Assembly (NCBI RefSeq): GCF_900747795.2
Contig: NC_041400.2
Location: 35,897,699 to 35,961,698, forward strand
Length of the DNA: 64,000 bases
Reading direction: 5' to 3'
DNA from: Erpetoichthys calabaricus
Lineage: Eukaryota > Chordata > Cladistia > Polypteriformes > Polypteridae
This document shows positions 22,020-32,668 of the stretch, in pieces. Every line of letters begins with the position of its first letter. Position 1 is the first letter of the stretch. The notes beneath the pieces were generated by a model, which was not told the DNA's origin, made no database searches, and saw only the letters and a list, made by a program, of their open reading frames with translations. The translations under genes and the position numbers were made by a program.

Positions 22020-23235
22020 TTATAAATAAGTAGGTTATATGTTGTGGGGGCCTGAGGCCAATCCAGGCTGTGTTTGACACAGGAAAGGACACAATGCTGA
22101 CAGCCTATCAGAATGTTCTGTTCTTTTACAAATCAATGTCAACACCTTTCTACATGCCTGAATGTATTACGTATTGTGACCTGGTACCCCCTAACAGATC
22201 TGTTATCCTGCTCGTGCCTCAGTTCAGAAGTATGCACATGTGCCAGTGTGAGTCCGCCATCATAGAGTGAGGGAAGTGAGGGAATGGGAACTGGAATGTG
22301 CAATCCTTTACCACGCTTGCCTAGACACACATTTAAATCAAATTTAATTTTTGTTGTCTTTTTACCTTTTCAGGAAGTCTAAATGACCAACTGCTCTGTA
22401 ACATCAGTCTTCAGATGGTGCAAATATCGTGTCTGTGCTTTCCATGGAGACCACACTCTTAAACCTTAAGTGGACACATGCTGGACTACAATGAAGACAC
22501 TTTGGAGTTTTTTTCTGAAGAACTTTTATCTGAAAATAAACATTAAAGGTTACACAAAAATAAACAAAGAAAGACAAAATGGAAAGAATATCACAAAAGA
22601 AATGAAAAAACAAGTGCCCAGCTGGCCTAAAATATACTTAATAAAGATAATGGTAGGGTTTACTGCTACTCTGGCATATTAATAGTTTACATAAATTGAG
22701 ACATTTTATGAGCTTTTGTATTTCATTGCAGCCCGAGTCTAGCCAAAAAGCCAGGAGTAAACTCAAGTAAGTAAGCCAGGCCATAATGAATCATAAAGGA
22801 CCCATGTTCATCCATATTTTCACCTTCTAACCCACTGATCCAATTCAGAGTCACAGTTAGCCTAAGCCTACCTGGGCAGCATTGGGCACCCAGACATGAC
22901 CCAACCGAGGACAGGTCACCAGGCGATCGCAGCAGTCACCAATGAATTTAACACAGGGGTCTTAGGCAACGTGTGACAGGAAAACCAGCAAAGCAAACAC
23001 AGCAAGAAACGAGAGAGCCTTCAAGCTGTCCAGTATATTTAAGGATAACAAATAAAGAAATTAAGATATCTGACAAACGAGAGAAAATCATTCAGCGCCT
23101 TCAAACTCATTTGAGTAAACTGGGATGATAATCTGCCTGTTGTTTTACATAATATTATACTTATTTATGTATCAAGCAAAAAATCTACAGAACGATAGAT
23201 ATGAAGGGATAATAGATAGATAGAGATAGATAGAT
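22020..23235. other. Conserved non-coding block of the duplication (copy A)
   Basis: Aligns with 44,779-46,060 with few gaps; both begin GGGGGCCTGAGGCCAATCC. No open frame is conserved between copies, so it looks non-coding. It contains CCAACCCACTGATCCAATTC-like text near 22,830 that resembles a decayed SINE tail. It ends in a GATA tract where Penelope inserted. Confidence 0.6.
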
Positions 23236-23249
23236 AGATAGATAGATAG

Positions 23250-24122
23250 ATATATCAACCACCAAACCTTCAACAATTAATTGTCCGAGGCTCCCTAAGT
23301 GAACCAACAGAAAATGGCACATCTCCATGCCTACAGAAAAGATGCAAAACATGTGCCCACATCTATGATACAGACCGTATAGTTATACCACACTGCCGAC
23401 TCGAACATCACATCAAGGGATCATTTTCCTGCAGATCATCTAATGTAGTCTACCTAATTTTCTGCATGAAATGTCCTGACACTGCACTCTATGTATGAGA
23501 AACTGGACAAACACTCCGCCAGAGAATGAACTTACACAGGTTCCACATTAAACATGGCAACACAGATGTTCCTGTGGCGGCCCACTTCAACAGCCATGTA
23601 CACTGTGAGAAGGACTTTAAGGTCACAGTGCTTATGGGCAACTTCAAAACACAGCAAGAGAGAAAAGAATGGGAAGTTAAACTCATGCTAAAATTTAATA
23701 CTTTACAACATGGATTGAATAAAGACAAGAGTTTTATGGCCAGATATGAGGATTGTTTACATCTCTCAGACTGACAGACAACCTGTCTACAGACCCACAT
23801 TGTTTTGAAAAACTCATTACAAACTTCAAAAGACTTTGTTGGACAGTTATCTTATCCAGAGATCTTGACAATACATTGTTCTTTTCTCTCTTGCTAAATT
23901 AACCCTAGCCTGAATGAATCTATTAATTTTTTACATACAAAATCTCTCATTTAAATATTTACCAATGTTGTTTCTTGTCCCAGAGTGTGTATATAACCAT
24001 AGGAAACTTCAGTTTCTGTATTACATCTTGCCTGAAGAAGGGGCCTGAGTTGCCTCGAAAGCTTGCATATTGTAATCTTTCTAGTTAGCCAATAAAAGGT
24101 GTCATTTTGCTTGGCTTTTCTC
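23250..24122 (+). mobile_element. Penelope-like element, 5'-truncated relic
   Basis: The plus frame encodes the C-terminal GIY-YIG endonuclease region typical of Neptune-type Penelope elements (VVYLIFCMKCPDTALYV, ETGQTLRQRMNLHRFHIKH, then QQERKEWEVKLM). It is followed by the usual 3' end with CCTCGAAAGCTTGCATATTG and AGCCAATAAAAGG. The reverse transcriptase is missing. It inserted into a GATA tract; TAGATAGATATA occurs on both sides. It is broken, with at least one disruption besides the truncation. Absent from copy B, so younger than the duplication. Confidence 0.85.
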
Positions 24123-24524
24123 TAGATAGATATATAAAATATTATTTTTTGTATCTACAGGCATTTATTTAGTATAGTGCCTTTCATATATATTATTTTA
24201 CATTTCCATTCATATCTATCTATCTATGTTATATTGCCATTCATATCGATTTTATATTGTCTTTCATTTATAGATCTATCCATATTATAATACATTTCAT
24301 ATCTATTTTTTACATTTCCATTCATATTTATTTTAGAGTGTCTTTCCTATCTATGTTACATTGTCTTTCATATATATCTAATATATAGTGCCTTTCATAT
24401 ATAGATCTATTTATTTTACTTTTCCTTTCATATTTATTTTATAGTGCTTTTCATATCTGTCTATTTTATAGTGTCTTTCATATCTATCATTTATATACTA
24501 CCTTTCATATCTGTTTATTTTATA
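24123..24524. repeat. Degenerate minisatellite of TAGTGCCTTTCATAT units (copy A)
   Basis: Units of about 25-40 bp built from T(A)TAGTG(C/T)CTTTCATAT followed by CTATCTAT or TTTATTT repeat irregularly. The array continues after the LTR insertion at 25,604-25,690. The copy B counterpart is 46,690-47,350. Confidence 0.75.
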
Positions 24525-24529
24525 TTGCC

Positions 24530-25598
24530 TGTGGCTCCGTGCTCCCCTCTTCTGTTAGGAAGCCCTTGAACCCAACACCGTCGGTAATGTCACAGATGAG
24601 CTAGACAGTAAGGCAATAACAATGAGCATGGGGATGGTTTAATAAAGGTGCAAAAGTGCTTTTATTATAACAATCAAAACAGTGTTCATAATCAAGTGCT
24701 GTGTAATTGAAATCATCTTCTTTAAATAAATAAATAATCCATAAAATGAAACGAGGAGGTTAAAATACACAAAACAACTATCCTTTAAAGCGAGGTTAAA
24801 ATGTTCTTTCAGGAAGCAGTCTTTTAAAAACAAATGACAAGTCTGGTGCTTCTTGGTTACCCTGGCGGCTCCCCTGCTACTCCCATCTGTGCTGCTCAAC
24901 AGGAGAGACGCTCTTTCTGCAACTGGCCTTCTACCTACTCCTGCTACTACTGTCAGTCGCCTTTCCGATCCTTGGCTCCGGTCGGCTATCCGTGACAGTG
25001 ACCTGGGAAATTCCACCAATGGCCAAGACTCTCACGTGGTGGACATCACGTTGCCAAGTCCTGATTCCCGCGGTCATCCGTGGAGAATCATCCACCTTCC
25101 AGTCACTCCCGTCCTTCATAAAACTCTGAGGGAGCGACAACAACTACTACGCCTGGGATGTCGGCCTAACACCCAGGTTGCCAATTCAGCTGCTGCGAGC
25201 CTGCTCTCTCTCTCTCTCTCTCACTCACTCACTCACTCACTCACTCACTCACTCACTCACTCACTCACTCACTCACTCACTCACTCACTCACTCACTCAC
25301 TCACTCACTCACTCTTGCTTGCATCTCCCGTTTTCTTTCCTTTCTTTTCTTGTACTTCTTTCCCCTCCTAACCGTCTCGGGCTTCTCTATATATGCAGAG
25401 AGGACATGGCAGCTGCATTAACCACAGGAACAATCACGACTGTGGGTAGTCGCTCACCTGTGCACTTAGGTGAGAAACGCCCACACCGCAGATTGCCCTA
25501 CAGTCACCACGCCCCCTTGCTAAGCTGCGAGCGCGGTGATTATTCATTTAAAAATGAACTGGCTTTTGCTGGGAGAGCTGTGGACCCACAACACCACA
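24530..25598. mobile_element. Solo LTR (fossil), 1,069 bp
   Basis: Begins TGTGG and ends CCACA, flanked by the 5-bp duplication TTGCC (24,525-24,529 and 25,599-25,603). Copy B reads straight through this point at about 47,215-47,225, giving the empty site. There is no internal region. It contains a long TC/TCAC microsatellite. Family unknown; it postdates the segmental duplication. The frames passing through the microsatellite are not genes. Confidence 0.75.
25204..25315. repeat. TC then TCAC microsatellite
   Basis: About 17 bp of (TC)n followed by about 95 bp of pure (TCAC)n, inside the solo LTR. It keeps two plus frames open as SLTH repeats, which is an artefact. Confidence 0.95.
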
Positions 25599-25603
25599 TT
25601 GCC

Positions 25604-26041
25604 TTTGATATGTATCTTTTATATACAGTATTGTCTTTCATATCTATTATTATAGTGCCTTTAATATTTATCTATCTATCTATCTTCAAACAGTGTCCCA
25701 GGATCAGACACAAGACAGGAACCATTTGCCCACAGAGCACAAGTACAGTACAAGGCATACTCACATGTAACCACACAGGACTGATATAAAAACAGCAGTT
25801 CACCTAAAATACATTTTTCTGGATTTGGTTGAAAAACTTGAGTACCTGAAGAAAATTAAGACCAAAGATACCAGTGACTGTGCCTGACTTCAAACCCAAC
25901 ACTCCAATCTGCATGAACTGCTATGCATCCATGCTGCAGCATTGTTTTCAAAGCTTCCTAATCCAATTTGAGGGTCACTTGAATCACAACCTAAGCCATC
26001 AGAACCGAGAGCAAAACAGATACCCGTCCTACATGGGCGAC
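25604..26041. other. Conserved non-coding block (copy A)
   Basis: Aligns with 47,235-47,695 (shared AACAGTGTCCCAGGATCAG, GTAACCACACAGGACTGATA, CCGTCCTACATGGGCGACA). No conserved open frame. Confidence 0.6.
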
Positions 26042-27260
26042 ACCGGCGTAGCGATAAATTGTGCAGATTGTGCCAAGCACAAGGGCATAAGAGCTTGGGG
26101 TCCCACTCGTGTCCGTACAGATTTTTTTTTTAAATAACTAAAACAGTGGGTTCACAGTCTCGATGCAGTCAGTGGCTTCAACGTTCAATGTCTTGACCTC
26201 AATGGTAGTCGACGAATTGTATGCTGCTGCCGATCTTCTCGTTGGACGGTATAGCACCGACATTTCACCGGCGTTTTGCGTTCAATTGTTGTCATTTTGC
26301 GCATGTTTTAATCGACTCTTTTCGAAATAGCTGAACTGTTGCTGACAGATCACTGTGCCCTGTCGTCTACTTTCAGTGACGTTTGCACTGCTTTTTGTTA
26401 CTGCTGACTATACCAGTGACTATTGATGCGTGTAAAGTTAAAACTCATCAAAAATGACATCAGAAGCATCACGTAGCAAGACAGACTTAGTGGCTTGGCT
26501 GTATTCTCAATCGAAAACGAGCGTGCCAGATAACTTCACGAGTCAAACATTGTTGAGACTTTTGCTATACAGAAGGCATGCAAACGAGTTTTTTAAGGTA
26601 CCCGCGGTGGCAAACGCTAACAGGAGCAGCCGAAAGAAAAAGAAGAAGTGATATTAAAAGTAATATGATTTGTTACTTGTCAGTCAGTTCTATTTTTGTA
26701 CGCTTTAACAGTTTAATGCATACGTAATGTTTTATTGTGTACCATAGAAGGGCTTACTGTGCGTTGACCACTTTATGATGTCCATTTTCACAGAACTTGT
26801 GTAAAAGGGTCGATTGTTTAGTAGTATCCTGTCAGCCGGCGTTGTCGTTTTAATTTGTTACAAATTGATTTTTTTTTCCATTTTATACCACAGAACACTT
26901 TCTACTATCTAACTTACGCTACATTTTAATCATCTTCTTTCACAAAGTTGTCTTGCAAACGTAACCAGGTCCACATTTTACATATGTTTATGTACTACTA
27001 CTACTACTACACACACCTCCCACATTCCATTCCCATAATTTATTTTTTTTTATATTACACTGGCTGTAGCCTGATAAAGCGATTTAAAAAGTTACTACAA
27101 ATTTCATTTAAACAGCCGGTTTGTTTGTCACTGGCGAGACACCACTGCCTAGCCCGAGGATCTAATTGTGAATGAATTACTAAGAGTTATGCGAGACAGG
27201 AGCGGCCCACCTTAGAGCGCTGCACAGGAGCCTTCAGCAAACTGGCTACGCCACTGCTGG
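26042..27260. mobile_element. hAT-like insertion in copy A
   Basis: Present in copy A only; copy B passes from GGGCGACA to GACCA near 47,695. The left end carries GGCGTAGC, and the reverse complement of the right end reads CAGTGGCGTAGCCAG, a typical hAT terminus. Flanking ATGGGCGA and CTGGGCGG match at 6 of 8 positions as a candidate target duplication. It contains a short open frame (26,454-26,651) and no recognised transposase. End positions are within about 10 bp. Confidence 0.6.
26454..26651 (+). CDS. Small open frame within hAT-like insertion
   Basis: A 65-codon frame with a favourable context (AAAAATGA) and a poly-lysine end. I do not recognise the protein. Its last part (CTAACAGGAGCAGCCGAAAG then AAG repeats) matches the 3' terminus of RTE-type LINEs, like that at 51,899-51,950 on the opposite strand. 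The lysine tail is therefore probably a LINE or SINE 3' end read in frame. It could be a first exon of the host element. Low support. Confidence 0.25.
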   Translation: MTSEASRSKTDLVAWLYSQSKTSVPDNFTSQTLLRLLLYRRHANEFFKVPAVANANRSSRKKKKK

Positions 27261-27274
27261 GCGGCACTGCGGCA

Positions 27275-28235
27275 GACCACCACGAAGGGGACGGTTTGTA
27301 ATATTAGGCTAATTTAAGTTCACCATTTTATCTAAACCTCATAGCTGTGACTTGTAACAGGAAACCAGATTACCTTAAAGATAAACGTCACATACATATG
27401 AGAGACAAATGCAAACTTTTAAACTGCTTATAAATACCTATTTATAAATAATTATTTTTTGTGCAACATTGTTAAATTTTGTTTCAAAATTTAATCATCT
27501 ACAAAAACAATGCAGAATATAGTGTACATACAAATTGAGCTCCAACACAGAATTTATTTATGTTCTTTTCCCTGTGAATTTTAATAATAATAATAATAAT
27601 AATAATAATTCTTTGCATTTATATAGCGCTTTTCTCACTACTCAAAACGCCTAGCAATTGCAGGTTAAGGGTCTTTCTTGCTCAACGGCCCAACAGAGGA
27701 GAGTCCCTTTTTTGACATTTTACGGGATTCGAACTGGCAACCTTCCGATTGCTAGTGCAGATCCCTAGCCTCAGAGCCATCATTTTTTCCTATCATATTA
27801 CGCTTATTACAAATGACACATTTTTGGTGTGCGGACGTCAAGCTCAACTCATCCCGGCATCTGAAAAGAAGCCCAACTGAATATTTCAAGTTTTATTTTC
27901 AAATCTACAAGTCCATTAAACATCATGACATTCGTTAATATTAACACAGCTAATGAAACGCTAAAGTGTGAGTCTCACCACTAAGTGCACGTCCTTCCAT
28001 CTGCGTGTCCAAAGAAGAATAAATGCAAAGTTACGAAGCAGGGATCAAAAAAGGAGAACTTCGAGAAGGAAATGTGACTGTCCGCTGCGTACATTGGAGA
28101 GCACATGAGCGCCGCAGGTGGATACGCTTATAGCGGCACCCGGGTAAGGAAAAGAGGCAAAAACTATGACTTGGTGAACATCAGACAGGTGGACCAGAAA
28201 ATGGTGCAACATTCCATTTGCCAGATGTGATCCAG
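27275..28235. other. Conserved non-coding block (copy A)
   Basis: Aligns with 47,697-48,590 apart from the SINE at 27,582. Shared landmarks are TAATTTAA-TTCACCATTTTAT, GAGCTCCAA-ACAGAATTTATTTATG, GCGGACGTCAAGCTCA and ACTATGACTTGGTGAACATC. No conserved frame. Confidence 0.6.
27582..27785 (-). mobile_element. L2-tailed tRNA-type SINE
   Basis: The minus strand starts near GATGGCTCTGAGGCTAGGGA, includes GGTTGCCAGTTCGAATCCC (a Pol III B-box-like GTTCGAATCC) and ends AGCGCTATATAAATGCAAAG plus (ATT)n. This is a tRNA-like head with an L2 3' end. Copy B lacks it: GTGAATTTTCCTATCATATT is contiguous there. It inserted after the duplication. Confidence 0.85.
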
Positions 28236-28825
28236 CTCTGACTGCGACGGCGAGGTGCGAATCTTTCTTGTCTTGGCAGGGCGTGGAGTTTTAAGAGGCA
28301 GTATCGGGAGCCGAGCAGGAGGCAGCGCTTGGTGGGGCATCTTAACAGGGCATATTAAGTTACAGTTAGTCGTGTCGGGGTCGCCAGTCAACCTAAACTG
28401 CCTTTCTTTAGGATGTGGGAGGAAAAGCATAGGACCACAAAAGGTTATTGTTTAACTGAAACTCTTAATGATAAAAAAAACCTTTTCTTAAACTGAAATA
28501 AAATTATTAACAAAACCGAAATGAAAAACTAAAACTAAATGACACTGTTAAAGTTGCTGGAAAGACTAACTGAAATAAATTAATTTACTAAAAATATTTT
28601 TAATTTTCGTCACAAACGGACTTACACAAGGGCTAACCTGGGGTGCAGGGGTCCCGAAACTAATCATAATCTATTAATATGAATTTTATACTTGGTTTTT
28701 GGATAAATATTCTTGCCGTTAGCCTTTAACCCTTGTAATTTTAAACTGTAAAGCAGAAAGTCATCCAGCAATAGCCGCCCGTATATACTCATCCAGTGAT
28801 CGGTGGAGGATGAAGCTGACTTCGG

Positions 28826-29057
28826 GAGTGTGAAGCATGTGAAATAGGAGGCGATCTGCTGCGTGAGAATACCGACAGTTCTTCAAGAGTTCGTAGTGAC
28901 AGCATGATAGATTGGGGTTCAGGTGTTAGTGAAGAAAACCAAAGTGATGATTTTGCTTTGAATGTGCTCGGTAGCTGCAGTTCACTTGAACTTCGGAGGC
29001 TCAAGAGAGAAGTATTAAATGATCCCTTTCAGAATTTCAGTCTGTTTCCACTTCAAG
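28826..29057 (+). other. Candidate coding exon, unidentified
   Basis: The frame is open from about 28,826 to a strong splice donor (CAAG then GTAAAT at 29,058). It is serine- and acid-rich (e.g. DSMIDWGSGVSEENQSDDFA) and then basic (ELRRLKREVLNDPF). The first ATG in it is at about 28,912. The matching block in copy B (63,545-63,775) retains most of the frame but has a frameshift after LEL and has lost the donor. I cannot name a family. It may be a first exon of a host gene or transposon. Conservation across both copies by itself reflects only common descent. Confidence 0.4.
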
Positions 29058-29250
29058 GTAAATACATGTAAATTATGACGCAATTAAGGCTAATTTCTGT
29101 CATGTTAAATATTGTAAATACATTGCACGTTAATTTCTTCAGAACAACAATGATGCGTGGTCTTCAGATTTTGTGAGACAGTTTTGCTGTGAAGCTCGCA
29201 GAACGGGGGTGAAAAGATGAAAATCACATAAAATTAAACATAGCGAAGTG

Positions 29251-29649
29251 AGGTAAGCAGCAGGTGGCGCCAGAGATTTTTTTTACGTTTTACTTTTTAT
29301 TTTTGCAGCTTCATTGCGGTTCAGAGTGAAAATGAAATTGCAAATGGGGTTGTTTCATTTACATTTTAAATTTTGCAGCATTTTTGCGTGCAGACTTTGA
29401 AAATGAAATTGCAAAAGAGAGATTGTATTTTCATTTTATAATTTTCATTTTCATTTTTGAAGAAAATGCCTCTCATACTACTGTAATTGATATTTCCAGT
29501 ATTACACTGTAATTTCATAATACTTTATTGAATAATAATAATAATAATACTAGTACAGTATCATACTTGATGTTTTATTAAAGTGTAAAACTGTAAAAGT
29601 CAAATACAGTAGCATCTCTGTATATCTACAGCCAGTATTTTACTGTAGA
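29251..29649. other. Spacer between duplication copies, left part
   Basis: AT-rich, with (AAT)n at about 29,532-29,550 and repeated TTTCATTTT words. No gene. Confidence 0.4.
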
Positions 29650-30033
29650 ATTATTGAGTAAGGGCGGCACGGTGGCGCAGTGGGTAGCGTTGCTGCCTCG
29701 CAGTTGGGACACCTGGGGACCTGGGTTCGATTCCCGGGTCCTCCCTGCGTGGAGTTTGCATGTTCTCCCCGTGTCTGCGTGGGTTTCCTCCGGGCGCTCC
29801 GGTTTCCTCCCACAGTCCAAAGACATGCAGGTTAGGTGGATTGGCGATTCTAAATTGGCCCTAGTGTGTGCTTGGTGTGTGGGTGTGTGTCCTGCGGTGG
29901 GTTGGCATCCTGCCCAGGATTGTTTCCTGCCTTGTGCCCTGTGTTGGCTGGGATTGGCTCCGGCGGACCCCCGTGACCCTGTGTTCGGATTTAGCGGGTT
30001 GGAAAATGGATGGATGGATGGATTATTGAGTAA
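29650..30033 (+). mobile_element. Full-length tRNA-derived SINE with 12-bp target duplication
   Basis: The body at 29,662-30,021 is flanked by ATTATTGAGTAA (29,650-29,661 and 30,022-30,033). The head carries a Pol III A box TGGCGCAGTGG (29,673-29,683) and B box GGTTCGATTCC (29,724-29,734). The centre has TTTGCATGTTCTCCCCGTGT and CAGTCCAAAGACATGC, resembling V-SINE-type cores from memory. The tail is (GGAT)n. This is the best reference copy for the family in the window. Perfect flanks suggest recent activity. Confidence 0.95.
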
Positions 30034-30902
30034 ATGTTGTATGTTTACAGCGGCCGTACTGTGATTACTATTTTGTAAGGTGTTTTTGCTAATAGCATAG
30101 ATTGTCCATACAGCACTGATAGTAACATTATATTGCAATTTTTACTGACAGATGAATTTAAATGAAAACAAATAATGCTTCTTTCATTTGAAACATTCCA
30201 ATAAACATTTATTTTTACAATCTTGCTTACCTGTTTACATTAACACTTTTTTTTTAATTATCAGCAGTCTTGAATTATTTAAATAAGCAAACTGTAAGTG
30301 GTTGCAATAGAGGTGGGAAACTCGCTCAGTATACAAAGTAAAGTGTTCAATAGTAAATTTTAAAGCTGAACCAAACTTGACTCTCACATTAGAACAGAAA
30401 CTGAACACCATATTAGATAAAAATTGCCTAAACTATCAAAATTAAAAACAAGCAAAGTGGTCTTGGATGAAGTCAGACAAAATTCTGTTCAAAGCTGATT
30501 GTCTTAGAAGTAGAGAAGAGACATGTGGGTTTAGTGTGCTTTTCTTTTTTTTGGACTACTTGGTCAGTCTTCTTGGATTTAACTTTTCCTTGCTTGATCT
30601 TGGACCCTCATTCAAGGTTGATGTCAATAAAGTGTCTAAATGCCAAAAACAAACACATCTGTTTCACTGTTGAAAAGAAAAATAATAATTCACTTTGTCA
30701 TGACTGCAATGGTTCCTCTTTAGGTTTGAAACTGATCCCCTCACACATCTTCAAAACAGTTTCTCACCCGCACTCTCGACAATTTGCATTCTCTTAAAGA
30801 TTCATGTACCTGACTGCATTTCCTAATATTTAATTGTATCCCATTTAATTTAGTGGAAGAACACAGTGGTGTGTGAATGTGGTTAATAGTGTGTCAAAAC
30901 AT
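30034..30902. other. Spacer between duplication copies, right part
   Basis: No gene or element recognised; short unsupported frames only. Confidence 0.4.
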
Positions 30903-31624
30903 TTCTTTTTATTGTTTATTATCAATTCTTCTCTTTATTTTTGTGTGAATTGGTTTTGCTTTGAATTTCGTCTACAAAATTTCTAAAACAAAGATATCTG
31001 GACTGTGGAATGATCAACGTACACGTCACACGCATTGCCTGAATCTTTCTATGAAGCTGAAGCATTTTGGTGTGAGTTTCACACACCGATGTCAGCAGTT
31101 CTCATATTGTATTTTCAGAATATTATAAATGAACATTTGCTTTCATTTCAAACATTGTCTCCTTTGCCTCCCCAAATTCTATAAACACTGCAGATTTTCT
31201 AACGGGATTCGTAAGTCACTTTCTGCTTCATTATGGCAGCTGTCTGTTAAAATGGAGTCTGATGATTGTGAGACAATTGGACAATTGTTAATTCTGAATC
31301 AAAACGTAACTTTTCTCAAGTACAATCAGTAAAGTCTCATCTGTATACACCAGGCACCCATTGCTTTTGTAACTTATCCCTTTATTTTTTTCGCCAATTA
31401 AAGGTGCACCAAGGCAGCTTTAATCATGAAATTTGACATACTGTAAGGCCGCATGCTCTGCAGGATGTGCTGCAATTATGAAATATTCCAAAGCATCTGA
31501 ATGCAGAAGGTTTACAAGTCTGAGGCACAAGAGGCTTGTCTGCTGAGTCGCAGTGGTGACAAAGTGAGAAGGAAATCAAGAGCTGAGCTGGCAGCTACTG
31601 TGCTGTTTCAGCCACGCTTTCATC

Positions 31625-32611
31625 TCAAGATTTCCTAGATTTAGAATATGAGGTTGAACCTGTGGCTTCCTCACTGAAAGCACTTTCTAGCAATTTGCTT
31701 AACGACATCTTGAATTTACTCTGGAACTCTGGGCCAATGAAGACATAGAGGAATGGGTTGAGACAGCTGTTGAAGTAGGCAAGGCAGATGGTAAAATGGT
31801 CGAGGAGCACTATGGTTTCTTCCATTTCTACACTCATGTCCTGAATGTTCAAGATATCAATGATATGATAGGGGGTCCAGCAAATAAAAAAGGCAACAAT
31901 TACCACCAGGATGACTTTGAATGTCTTACGAGATTTGTCAAACTGACTGTTCTTCACTTTGAGTGATATGAGAGTGTAGCTTACACAGATGATGAAGAAA
32001 GGGACCAGAAACCCAAATATTAACCTGGTGAACACCATGGCTTTCTTGGACTGTGGGGTTTGATTATATATACAGTAGGTACTGTTTACATCATCAAAGT
32101 ACTTTTCTTCTTTGTGGATGACTATCGGCAGGCACATCAAAGCTGCCAAAAACCAGGCAGCACCACTGAGCAGTCTCGCCCATCTGACAGTTCTGCTATT
32201 TTGTGACCACACTGGCTTGGTGACCAGAAGAAATCGATCAATGCTAATTAGCGTCAAGATAAATACACTGGAGAACATGTTTAATATGATGATGGTAGGA
32301 ATAATCTTGCACAGAGTGTTGCCGTATGGCCAAGTGTTTTTGAGAAGAATAGTGGCAATCAAGAAGGGCAAGGAGAGGCAGCAAATGAAGTCAGCCACTG
32401 CTAGATTGAGAAACCAAGTGGTGTTGACGGTCCTGTTCAGTTTCAGAACGGTGATCCAAATGACAATGCCATTACCTGATATGCCCAAGACAAAGATGAG
32501 GCTATAAAGTACCACTGAGAATATATTCATCCCCTGGGTGCTAAGGGAATCCTCTTCAAAGTCATAGGAGTAGTGATAGCCATCTAGACCGTAGTCTTCT
32601 GTAGAATTCAT
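31625..32611 (-). CDS. C3AR1: C3a-type anaphylatoxin receptor, class A GPCR (copy B)
   Basis: A 328-residue paralogue of the receptor at 19,291-20,307 with about 31 amino-acid differences. All signature residues are kept: D74, the disulfide cysteines, DRF, CWTPYHI, NPFLY and loop-2 NST and NQT sites. The start MNSTEDY matches copy A. An upstream in-frame ATG at 32,677 lies before the splice acceptor at 32,658-32,660 and is not used in this reading. Nine of the first 26 residues differ and a fourth N-terminal tyrosine appears. A CGA-to-TGA change at 31,625-31,627 ends the protein at RKS, removing the last ten residues present in copy A. It should still fold and signal, with altered tail regulation. 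Same expected function as copy A. Confidence 0.83.
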   Translation of the reverse strand: MNSTEDYGLDGYHYSYDFEEDSLSTQGMNIFSVVLYSLIFVLGISGNGIVIWITVLKLNRTVNTTWFLNLAVADFICCLSLPFLIATILLKNTWPYGNTLCKIIPTIIILNMFSSVFILTLISIDRFLLVTKPVWSQNSRTVRWARLLSGAAWFLAALMCLPIVIHKEEKYFDDVNSTYCIYNQTPQSKKAMVFTRLIFGFLVPFFIICVSYTLISLKVKNSQFDKSRKTFKVILVVIVAFFICWTPYHIIDILNIQDMSVEMEETIVLLDHFTICLAYFNSCLNPFLYVFIGPEFQSKFKMSLSKLLESAFSEEATGSTSYSKSRKS

Positions 32612-32656
32612 TGTAAGCTTCTGTTGCGGTGCAAATACTGAATGACAGTTTCGGTA

Positions 32657-32668
32657 GCTGAAAAAGAA
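32657..32668 (-). other. Splice acceptor upstream of receptor B coding exon
   Basis: The minus strand reads TTTCTTTTTCAG then CTACCG, 46 bp before the ATG. It is conserved with copy A, with a better polypyrimidine tract. Confidence 0.6.

Larger units (their letters stand above)
18676..29250. repeat. Segmental duplication, copy A
   Basis: Direct-orientation match to copy B (30,903-63,935). Collinear blocks are 18,676-20,475 with 30,903-32,770; 20,464-20,815 with 37,181-37,575; 22,020-23,235 with 44,779-46,060; 24,130-24,528 with 46,690-47,225; 25,600-26,040 with 47,235-47,690; 27,275-28,235 with 47,697-48,590; and 28,210-29,250 with 62,561-63,935. Boundaries are by eye. Interruptions in either copy are transposons described separately. 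Confidence 0.88.

Noticed and set aside
25178-25789. 203-codon plus-strand frame of SLTH repeats
   Set aside because: Produced by the TCAC microsatellite inside a solo LTR.
29662-29740. tRNA-like A and B boxes
   Set aside because: They belong to the SINE head; there is no cloverleaf gene with proper acceptor stem or terminator.
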